This document shows, in pieces, positions 55,545 to 64,000 of a stretch of 64,000 nucleotides of DNA (position 1 is the stretch's first letter; the number at the start of each line of letters is the position of its first letter). The DNA comes from Lepisosteus oculatus. Lineage: Eukaryota; Chordata; Actinopteri; Semionotiformes; Lepisosteidae. Under the pieces are notes generated by a model. That model ran no database searches. It was given only the letters and a program-made list of their open reading frames with translations, and was not told the DNA's origin. Both the position numbers and the translations under genes were made by a program. The stretch is from positions 38,444,979-38,508,978 of the forward strand of contig NC_090704.1 of assembly GCF_040954835.1 (NCBI RefSeq). Direction: 5' to 3'.

Positions 55545-55690
55545 ATGATGATAGGCTTATACAGCTGTTTAGCTTCCACATCTGTAGACCTTTAGCCCAG
55601 TATAGCCCTCCCAGGTAGTTGTGTTTATTTTCTTTGCTATGATATTGTAAATGTTAAGCCTGATTGTACAACTGAGTAAATCAAAAACAC
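55545..55690 (+). repeat. MIR/L2-tail-like repeat, copy A
   Basis: 'agcttccacatctgtagacc' and 'gatattgtaaatgttaag' match 63870-64000 in order and orientation. The second copy also reads 'cagtttccacatctgtaaaa' and 'atagtacctcctag', the phrase order of the conserved 3' half of MIR/L2 elements. Old and diverged. Confidence 0.5.
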
Positions 55691-56189
55691 TTCAACATCT
55701 GGGCAGCACTAATGAAGAATATATTTTAAAAGGGAGGACTAGAAAGTCAGATAGCCAGTTAGATACAAAGACAATTTTTATCAGTATGAGCTGTGTGGTT
55801 ATATTACGCAAGACAGATTTTTCCTCTGCAGCTGCGTTTTTTTTTCTTTTCCCTTTCTCTGTTAGTGGCTGGGGTGCCTTTGTGTTTCAGATGATGGAAT
55901 TAATTGCATGCAGATGTGACCTTCAGTCCACTCCATTGGCGTTTTCTGGGGCTCCCATGACTATTTCACAAAGTCAGCACAGCAACTGCATCAAGTAGGT
56001 GTTTCTGTTTCCCCTGCGGCTGCCCTACCTACAGTACATTTCTCAGACATGCCTACATCGTAACTACCGTCTAATGCAAAACTAAAGGCTGAAGTAGTGG
56101 CTAAGTGCTCTGATAATCCACCATTGATTTCATAATCTTGAATAATACATTTACAAGCGCTATACACAGCGTCAAACCATTTTAATTAT

Positions 56190-56445
56190 GTCTAAGCTTA
56201 ATTTATAATGCCCCATTTCAAAGAGAGATGTTCAAATATAGAGTCAATTGATATGGGGCATTGTCCTTTTTGTTTTTCATTCCTGAGCTACAGTAGTTCA
56301 TTTTCCAACAAAAGCAGAGGATTTCCATTCAAGTGGAGGAAGCAGTGACTCCTCCTGTCTTCTCCTTTAGAAGACCTTATTCTCAAAGTCCTTAAATAAC
56401 TATAAATACAATTACCTGAAAAAATCCTGATGTGGATATCTTACA
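56190..56445 (+). repeat. Unclassified repeat family, copy B
   Basis: Direct-orientation partner of 51100-51425: 'ccccatttcaaag', 'attgatatggggcattgtcc', 'tcattcctgagct' and 'gcagaggatttccattc'. The pair is about 5.1 kb apart between tmem100 and pctp. Confidence 0.7.
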
Positions 56446-57479
56446 TGAGAAACTGAGTTTGAGCTTCTACATTCTGACACCCTGTAAGATCATTTTCCAA
56501 GCGTGTCCCAGATACTGTATTTTCGACACTTTACTTAAAAGATTTGGTAAATAGAAATACATTCAACCTTGCCTTTATGAAAGACACTGGTGGACCCAGA
56601 GTGTAGCTGGTTACGTTACAGTGTGTAAAGCACACAATTCCAAGAAATATACAGTACAGTATCTTTACTTGTCTTGAGGGAAGCCACATAGGCAATGCTG
56701 GGAACTCAACCATGTCATTAATGAAAAAGCAACTTTCTAGCATACAGTAAAAACAAAGACATGAGAAGATCTGTCAGGCACTTGAGGGCCCAGTGGGCCT
56801 GAATATAGTTTCTACAGTATGCAAAAAAAAATGTCAGACTCCATGTGTTCGGATACACGGAAAACACCAACAAAGATATTTTATCCAGAGCTTTTCATAA
56901 AATATGTTAAGGATTTTATCAGTTTATGTCTTTTTCCTCTTATCAAAACAGTACCTACATTTTGCTTCAGGAGTGGTCCAAAGTTAACAGGTCTTAAAGT
57001 TGTTAAAATCAGATAATAGATCATTAAAATGTTATAGTGCCAAAGGGAAGAAAAGAAAACAACTACACATAGAAAGAAGCCTTAACAACATCTAAGATCC
57101 CTGAAGTATATCGAAAAAAAGACAACTGAGGAGTAGCCAGAGGAGGGGAACCGCCTCACAGAACCTTAATAAAGTAATAAAGTAACCTTTTGTTTAGTCT
57201 GGTGCACTAAACAATAAACGATACAGTTACAAATAATGGTGTTTACCAAATAAACTGATTAGAACGAGGATGTTGAATTTCTTTTAAATTATAGGCTCCT
57301 ACAACCACGACACTCCAATAATATTCCAGTGAAAGTTAAGAGAGTTCATATCCAATCTAATACTGATAATAGCTTCATCGGCAACAATTACAGTTCTGCA
57401 TATAACTTGCTTTTTTCTCCTTAATGAAAGAAATCTTAAGAAGGTTGAAATGAAATACGGTATCGCGTCTAAACTAACT
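56446..57479. other. Interval upstream of pctp
   Basis: No exon or classifiable repeat seen. Confidence 0.4.
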
Positions 57480-58130
57480 TCTCATTAGCTGGCATAGTGA
57501 GAGCAGGTGTCTACCGCAGCTAGGAGTCTGCAGATTTCTGCTCACATGATCGAGTTACACTGGTTTTGAAAACATGGCGCTGCAGTTCACAGAGGAGCAG
57601 TTTCAGGAAGCCTGGAAAGAACTGGATGAACCCCAGCTAGAAGGAGGATGGGAGTTCTTCACAGAGACAAGTGGGATAAAAATTTACCGGCTTTACGATA
57701 AGGTAGATTTCTGAATTTTGTGAAGCTGCTTTGAATATGAATACATACTGATAAACGAAAAATCATAAAAACCTGTCAGACGATGCAAAATGTGCAAGGT
57801 TTACGAAATCAAAATTAAGCGCGGTATGTAAGGAAATATTTCAGTGGGCAGCTCTGTTCGTCGTTCTTCATCTGATAAAAGTAACACTTATTTCTGGTTA
57901 CCATAAGGGGCTCTGCTGCTGCAACCCGGTGTATATCCCGGAAGCACGGGACACAAGGCGGGACTACATCCTGAGCTGAACGCCAGTCTCTAGCAGAATA
58001 CAGGGGCAATTCAGACACTTCAGAAAAACCACCCACCCTCCTTCCCTAAAATTCACGCGATAAGGGGGAGCGTTCAGTCTTCTTTCGGTTTTGTGGTTTA
58101 CTTTACTGTTAATATGAACCCTTTTTAAGA
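57480..58130 (+). promoter_or_regulatory. pctp: CpG-rich pctp promoter and first-exon region
   Basis: CpG dinucleotides, rare in most of the window, are frequent here (for example 'tatcccggaagcacggg', 'acaaggcggg', 'attcacgcgataag', 'aagcgcgg'). The stretch surrounds pctp exon 1 and is probably its CpG island. No TATA box is evident before the ATG; the transcription start is not fixed. Confidence 0.6.
57574..57702 (+). CDS. pctp: pctp exon 1 (coding part)
   Basis: Residues 1-43, from 'MALQFTEEQFQEAWKEL' to 'KIYRLYDK'. Ends in phase 0 at 'cgataag|gtagat'. It encodes the N-terminal helix and first strand of the START fold. Confidence 0.95.
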
Positions 58131-61100
58131 CGTGCTTCGACATTTATTTTTAAATAAAATGCATGATTGTTCAATAATAAGACACGGTTTGTAGTATTAT
58201 TTTCTTTTCAGGAAAGGTTTAGGTATTTTTACTGCAAGAAAATGCAGTGAACAGGGTAAATAAGCCTACGTATGCAGAACTATAATACGTTTAAAATATA
58301 CAATATACAAAACATCCCACAAGTAAAGAAGTATCACAGTGCGGGCCTGTAAATGTTTACATCGAAATCTACCTTGTTTGAATCTGTGACGTCACCACAA
58401 AGGGGCACGACGAGAGGCACTTCTTGTTCGTTTTTTGCATAATTTTGAAACAAGTTATGTACGCAAAGCAAAATAAAACTATTAGAAACTGTACTAGAAA
58501 ACAGATGGAATTTAGAGATTATTGGTGTACATGCTTGCATGATGATAAACATTTATTATTCACATTTATATACCCAAATAAATGATATTTTCTCATCTTG
58601 CCGTTACTGTACATTTCTAAATCGACTTTTTAAGACCTCGGGTTCATAGTTTCTGAATTCTGTAACTGAAAAAAAAAACAAAAAAATCACGGCGCTGTAT
58701 GAAGGCCTTAACGCACACTGTTAACTATTTTCTGATAGGAGTGGCAGCACAAGTTTTACAAGTCTAATGCCCTTTAGACTCCGCACAGCCTATACGTAAT
58801 GTTTTTTTTCTACTTTTCAAGTGGAACTACCCTCTGTTCTAATGCCATTCATGATTCACAGTACATTTCAAAACTATAAGGGTTTAGCTGGTGCTACTAA
58901 GACAGAAATAATAAGCAGAATGTAGCAGAAGAACATTCTTATCATACAACTTGCTTATGTTCAATGCAAAATACCCCTAATTATTGTTTGTATGTGCGTG
59001 ATTTTATTTTGGTTAAGTAGTTTGCATGTTACCAATGGAACTGTGTTTGGGAAAAGTGGGAAAAGAAAGGAAGAATAATAATACAAAAAGTAAAATACTG
59101 AAATACTGAAATTACTTTTTGTTATTTGACTGTGGGGTTATACACTGGAAACAAATTCAAGTTTGGAATATTTTGAGTGAATGGTTTTCAGAACATACTT
59201 GTAGTGCACAGTTGTAAGAATCTGTTAATCTTGCTTGATAAAATTGGCAACAGATTTACAGTATTTTATGTGTTTATATTAACAATTCTTTCAACCTTTC
59301 AACAGCAAACGGGACTATATGAGTATAAGGTTTTTGGTAGTCTTACCAACTGCACCCCAGAGACATGTGCTGATGTGTACATGGACTTAGAGTACAGAAA
59401 GACATGGGATGGATATGTTAAAGGTAAGTATATGCAGCATCTACCTTTCCAATCCGAATCTTTATGAATACGGCAATTTTACATTTGCTCTGTGGCAATT
59501 GATGGTGTTGTAAATTATAATAGCTGTACATTTGATAATGCAATTGCTAATTAGATAATAGGATAAAGACATTATACAGTATATATAAAGAGGCACTGCT
59601 TTGACAATTTTTAAAATAACTTTTAATCGGTGTGTCACTTCCACAGACATAAAGCCACTTCTTTTATAGATTGATTTAAAATCAAACTTGTTAAACAATT
59701 GAGATATATTGTCTCATCATCTGCTGCATAAAACTTGCAGTGACACGATTTTTCATCAAGTGCTTCAGTTCCATAATTTCATTCCTGCAGTAACTTCAGA
59801 GCAACTCAGGAGGGAATCTTGCAAATAGAGAAAACTGCTAGGTCAGGATGCCTCTACTGAGCATGAGGCTGAAATCTTACTACAGTACACAACTGCTTTT
59901 GTGTAACCAGAGCAAGAAAACATTAATTGTTCAGTTCTTTTTCCAAGATGATTGTGTTGTGGTTGCAAATAATTTTTGAGCACATAATGTCACATTGTTT
60001 TTACAGTCTCATAACTGTTTTCCAAATATTTAGCAAAATACAAATGGATTTGTATGACAGTCCTTTTTTTTACTGAATTTACATTGAAGAAAAACTTCTT
60101 GTTGTTTGCAAGTATTGTTTTAAGAAGAATAGATAACTTTTAAGGTTTTAACTTTTTAAGAGAAAAGTTAGATTATGAATTGTCAGGTTTCATTTAGGGT
60201 TCGAGTATTGTAATCACAAATGGGTCATGACTGACTTGAAACATTGTTTTCCAAGCTTTAAGTGGAGTGCTGCACTGCTTCTAAGAAATGCTTTCTTTGA
60301 TTTGCAAATCTTTCTTCCATTGTTTTCAGTCTTCAAACACTCCACAAGGTAATGAAAGCTGGCACTTTTGAAATAGAACAGCTGTTTGTATTGGTCTCCC
60401 TGTTGTGTTCTGTTGCTTTTGAAATAGTCTAGTCAGATGTAAGTAGTTTGTTGTGAAGAGGCGCCATCATGCATCTGTTATCTCCTTCCCTGTGAAACTG
60501 TTCTGCCTGTGTAACAGGTCTTGTCACATAGTATGAGATTACTATGGTGATGTACTTTTCTCAGTAGTCTCAAGAGAATTCAAAATTCCTACACCAAGAG
60601 GCTGGAGTTTACAAATAAATGTGACATTGCTAATTATTTTCCAATAATTGCTAATTATTATCAATCCCAACTGGCAACTGCCTGAATTGCCATTTGGAAT
60701 TGCTAGTTGTTTTAAGGCTCTGCTCTCCAGGTATGAGTTCTGTACCATTCAGAAGAGAATGACATGGATATGCTACTCTGATATGACCACCTGCAGACCT
60801 TTCATCGTTTATGTAATGTCATATCAGTCAAGACGGTATCACTGAAGTCAGGCCTCTCTGACATTCAGGTCAAAGGAATTGTGTTGTTTTCTGGAAAGTC
60901 GATGGAGCCCTGGCTGATTAATGCCAACCCAGGTCTGGAGGATTGCAACCAGTTTAGGGAAACACAGTCATAGTCAGTTATTGACACAACCTAGGCTCAG
61001 GCTAGCAATGTCTGGATAATTGGCCTTAACACGTAAGATCCTTTACTGGTAGGGTTCCTGCCCTTTTGTCATAGTTTGTCCGCTGCTTGTGTGCTCTGTT

Positions 61101-63547
61101 CGAGTGTGGTGGTAACTGAGAGTCAGCAGGTCAGAACAGGGGAGCCAACTTTTAAAGACTCTAGAGCTACTTTAGTCAGGAAGCAACATTTTACTGTGGT
61201 TTGTCCCTCCCAGTCTTGGGTCTGATTTCTTAGTCAAGGTGAATTATATAACTCTGTAATTTGAAGAGAAAGTTTGTTTAAAGATACATAGTATTCTATT
61301 GAAAAGAGACAACAAGCCTGAAAAGGCATTCTTTTGCACTGTCCCCCTTTGTAAATTATTACATTGTAATTCTTTTTTTTTACCAGCTTGCAAGATCTGT
61401 AAATGAGTCAGACTTGCTTGGATATGTTTCCTTGGCTTCAATAGTGCAGTTATTGTTCAGTAGCTAGAATAATTGGGAGATGAACAGGCTGTATGAAGAA
61501 AAAGTAGTTATTTCATTAGTAACACAGTCTTGGCTTCAGATAATGCTACAATAATGGAAAAAAAAACAAAGCTGTCCTACCAATAGCTGAGCTTACATAT
61601 ATTTGTTTTAAAAATTACCAGGAATGGGGAAATAATCAGGGATTTTTTGTTCTGCATATCTTGTGGAAGTACAGTAGCTCACAGATACCTTGAGAAATAC
61701 ACCTGATCCCACACTGTATACAGTATTAAAATGTGCTTACTGCAGGGTTAATCTTCACCAGAGATTAGAAAATAAAAATTCAGGAACTTATCAGATGCGT
61801 GCTGAGAACTGTGTAATGTCGGACTTCAAATGCTCAAATCCTGACTTGTGTTGTCTATTTGCTTGGAACTGCAGGATAGCACATTTTTGGAAACTCTTGT
61901 TGTTTTAAATCATACCGCCCAGGTGATTAAATGTTTTGAGGGAAGTAGTTGTATTATCTATGCTGACAGAGAGTGTGATAAACAAACAATACTTGGCATA
62001 GAGATTGATTCCACCTTTCGATAGTGGAAACATAACTTCTAAGGTAGCACATATTCATTACGTTTAGCTGTTGAAGGAAAAATGATTCCAAACCTAGTTC
62101 CAGCCAAGGATACAGAGAAAGTTGCATTCAGAGAAAACAAAAACAAAACAAAAAATCCTATATAGTTTTCAGACATGGCAAAATTGTTTTTCAATGCGTA
62201 TTTTTTTTTCAGTTGCTTTGCCTAATAGTAATGGATTTTATATCTAATGTTTTTTTTTTCATTTTTGAATTCATTAGAGCTCTATGAAAAAAGCTATGCT
62301 GGGCAGACAGCAATTTACTGGGAGGTGAAATACCCTTTTCCTCTGTCAAACAGAGACGTATCCTTTTCCTATTATAGCTCAGTTTCTGTGCCAACAGACA
62401 TTTGGCTTAATTTTGCTGCTGGCCATGATCTGTACTTATACTTTTTAAAGATTTCATATGGACACATTTTCTTTCTTTATACTTTTCAGCATGTAATTAA
62501 CATATAATTGTTTCTAAGCTAATTTTAGGAATGATTGCTCAAAAATAAACACTTTTTATACTTATCTAAAAGTAAATGTAGATCTAGACATTTCTAAATG
62601 TCATCACATTAACTGGTATCAAGTATCCTTTTTGACAGTATCTCCATTTTTCCTTTGTAATGGGTTTAATGTAGTATCTCTCCAGCTTCTTTAACTTTGT
62701 GCTACGTATGTTTACGTGAGAGAACGGCGAGATCTGGACATCAATGGAAGAAAAATCTATGTCATGTTGGCAAAGAGTGCCTCAGATTCCCTGTGTCCTG
62801 AGAAGTCTGGAATCCTCCGAGTGAAAGACTATAAACAGAGCCTGGCCATTGAGAGTGATGGTGACTGTGGCACTAAAGGTAAACTGTTCCAGTTATTCCT
62901 GTTGAACATACAGTAGTAATTTGTGGTCTTCAGCAAAAATGTTTTTCAAATCTTATGCTTTAGAGCTAAATGTATTATTATTGCACTCAATAAGTGTTAG
63001 ATTTATGTTAGGTTAAATGTTCACTAAAACAATGTAATCTTATTCCTAGGTCACAAACTGGACATGATGAATACCGAACTGAATGAACTGAATGATTTCT
63101 GAGTTCTTTACTGAGTTTATCATATTGGTTTTGCCCTTTCTTTTATTGTATCTGTGAAGATGAATGGTTTTTACTATGCTTCTAAAAGACCATGGCATTT
63201 ACTGGATTTTAAACCCACAACCCTCTGGTCCTGATTCTAGAGCCCTAACGACTACTCCATTCTGCTGTCAGAAACTGCTTTGAACTGGTAGCTTTACTCC
63301 TTTCAACAGTATCACAAAAAATAAAACATAAAATTTCATTTTTTAAATAATATGGGATTGAGTGTTCAAAAGAATGCTGGAATAGGTTATACCACACATC
63401 TTTAGATGTTTTATAGTCCTTTGTGTTTTGGCTTTTTGATACTGTTTTTTTCATCTATTTTTACTGGCTTCTATTTTAGTTTTCCTGAACTACTTTGATA
63501 ACCCGGGTGGGATGATACCAGCTTGGCTTATAAATTGGGCAGCGAAG
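57574..63547 (+). CDS. pctp: Phosphatidylcholine transfer protein (STARD2), partial gene
   Basis: Five coding exons give 189 contiguous residues of the roughly 210-residue cytosolic START-domain protein that binds and moves phosphatidylcholine between membranes; the last ~20-25 residues lie beyond the window. Residues reported to hold the lipid in the human structure are present with a constant offset of four: Arg74 and Asp78 (human 78 and 82), and the choline-cage aromatics Trp97, Tyr110 and Tyr151 (human 101, 114, 155). The C-terminal 'FDNPGGMIPAWLINWAAK' is typical of the family. The ATG at 57574 has a strong context ('aaacATGG'). Exons: 57574-57702, 59306-59423, 62278-62357, 62707-62878, 63480-63547. 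The intact frame indicates a working gene. Intron 3 has U12-type signals. Confidence 0.96.
58387..58394. promoter_or_regulatory. Palindromic CRE in pctp intron 1
   Basis: TGACGTCA, the full CREB/ATF binding palindrome, about 0.7 kb after exon 1 and just past the CpG-rich block. Function is inferred from the motif only. Confidence 0.4.
59306..59423 (+). CDS. pctp: pctp exon 2
   Basis: Residues 44-82 ('QTGLYEYKVFGSL' to 'WDGYVK'), acceptor 'cctttcaacag', donor 'aaag|gtaagt', ends in phase 1. It contains Arg74 and Asp78. Confidence 0.95.
60860..61135 (+). repeat. Unclassified interspersed repeat in pctp intron 2
   Basis: 'gagccctggctgattaat' and the following pyrimidine-rich stretch are shared with the minus strand of 9425-9790. 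GC-richer than the intron around it. Confidence 0.4.
62278..62357 (+). CDS. pctp: pctp exon 3
   Basis: Residues 83-109 ('ELYEKSYAGQTAIYWEVK' to 'NRD'), acceptor 'ttcattag'. Ends in phase 0 directly before GTATCCTTT, a U12-type donor. It contains Trp97 of the choline pocket. Confidence 0.93.
62358..62706 (+). other. pctp: pctp intron 3, candidate U12-type (minor spliceosome) intron
   Basis: A 349-base intron. It opens with GTATCCTTT (62358-62366), the exact U12-type 5' splice site consensus. 'ttctttaac' at 62687-62695 differs by one base from the U12 branch consensus TTCCTTAAC, and its second A lies 13 bases before exon 4, the usual spacing. The 3' end is odd: frame and homology require exon 4 to start at 62707, leaving the intron to end in CG, one base after an AC (62704-62705). 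The only nearby AG (62684-62685) is upstream of the branch site and would bring in a TAA. Confidence 0.7.
62707..62878 (+). CDS. pctp: pctp exon 4
   Basis: Residues 110-166 ('YVYVRERRDLDINGRK' to 'DGDCGTK'), donor 'aaag|gtaaac', ends in phase 1. The start is placed by homology (family YVYLRxRRDLD) since no AG precedes it. It contains Tyr110 and Tyr151 of the choline cage. Confidence 0.88.
63190..63268 (-). mobile_element. tRNA-derived SINE head in pctp intron 4
   Basis: On the minus strand 'tggagtagtcgttaggg' resembles a pol III box A and 'ggttgtgggtttaaaatcc' a degenerate box B, about 35 bases apart, as in tRNA-derived SINE heads. It does not fold as a functional tRNA by eye (box B lacks the GTTCGA core). 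Confidence 0.5.
63480..63547 (+). CDS. pctp: pctp exon 5
   Basis: Residues 167-189 ('VFLNYFDNPGG' to 'LINWAAK'), acceptor 'ctattttag', donor 'gcgaag|gtgagt', phase 0. The final exon with the C-terminal helix is not in the window. Confidence 0.95.
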
Positions 63548-63869
63548 GTGAGTTTTCGTGGTCTCAAATACTTTTCTAGGTCTTCCTTTTTCTTCATAGA
63601 GTATAGTTGTTAGCCAAAGTTTTATCTTTTGAGAGTACTATGATAGTTTGACTAAGCCTGACTAAGCCTGCGATTATTTTGCTTTCCTGTTATTACAGAA
63701 AATGAAATAATGAAATATGTCCTGGAAACCCCAGCTCATGACAATACAGGGAGCTGGGTAGAACACTAGTTCTTAAAAAGACAATGCTGTGTCCTCTGCA
63801 AAGCTGATTTGAAAGGTTTTTCTGCCTTACTGCTTTCCTCAAGACTTACTGGTTTAGAAGCAGATAGTG

Positions 63870-64000
63870 ATAGATGCACGCACAAAAAGCTATTCAGTTT
63901 CCACATCTGTAAAATTATAGTACCTCCTAGCCCTTTGTTTATATGTGTTTATTTCCTTTACTGGGATGTTGTAAATGTGAAGTTAGATGGTCTAGCAGAG
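63870..64000 (+). repeat. MIR/L2-tail-like repeat, copy B, cut by window edge
   Basis: Partner of 55545-55690. Contains 'cagtttccacatctgtaaaa' then 'atagtacctcctag', the diagnostic phrase order of MIR/L2 3' regions, then 'gggatgttgtaaatgtgaag'. It lies in the last pctp intron of the window. Confidence 0.55.

Noticed and set aside
63190..63268. Possible functional tRNA gene on the minus strand
   Set aside because: Box A and B-like sequences are present but box B lacks the GTTCGA core and no cloverleaf closes; better explained as a SINE head.

Overview
This is an A+T-rich, intron- and repeat-rich vertebrate nuclear window, most likely from a ray-finned fish. It holds three recognisable protein genes in a conserved order: smim36 on the minus strand (15.4-15.7 kb), tmem100 on the minus strand (48.7-50.0 kb) and pctp on the plus strand (57.6 kb to beyond the right edge). 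The same order and orientations are known from human chromosome 17q22. The repeat content points to a fish: a 5S-rRNA-derived SINE with the SINE3 body, five copies of the 'atccattttct' RTE/Expander-like unit, Tc1-like and L2-like remains, and foldback copies that may be Penelope-like. The wide intergenic spacing (about 33 kb between smim36 and tmem100, 7.5 kb between tmem100 and pctp) would suit a non-teleost such as a gar or bowfin, but I cannot fix the species.

Layout. 0-15 kb is non-coding: a 5S-SINE at the left edge, a dead Tc1-like transposase at 5 kb, an unexplained 162-codon ORF at 7 kb, and at 11-12 kb an L2-type LINE 3' end with an (AAT)n tail and a younger hairpin element nested in it. 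An 87-bp tandem duplication lies at 14 kb. 15.4-16.6 kb holds the smim36 coding exon, its splice acceptor and a possible upstream exon. 16.6-48 kb is a large gene-free interval with an LTR-like segment carrying a (CTGTCT)n array, several old LINE fragments, RTE-like units, three related foldback copies (one at 11.4 kb) and an unexplained 41-codon exon-like stretch at 40.9 kb. 48-50 kb is tmem100. 51-57 kb has more old repeats. 57.5-63.5 kb holds pctp exons 1-5; the last coding exon lies outside the window.

Functionally the three genes are not an operon or pathway. TMEM100 is a two-pass membrane protein downstream of BMP9/10-ALK1 signalling, SMIM36 is a small single-pass membrane protein of unknown role, and PCTP is a START-domain phosphatidylcholine carrier. 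The best observations are: (1) pctp intron 3 carries a perfect U12-type (minor spliceosome) 5' splice site and a near-consensus branch site but lacks an in-frame AG or AC end; (2) the heptamer TACTGTA/TACAGTA is strongly over-represented; (3) one foldback repeat copy contains a decayed hammerhead-ribozyme-like core, suggesting a Penelope-like origin. I saw no convincing wholly new biological system.
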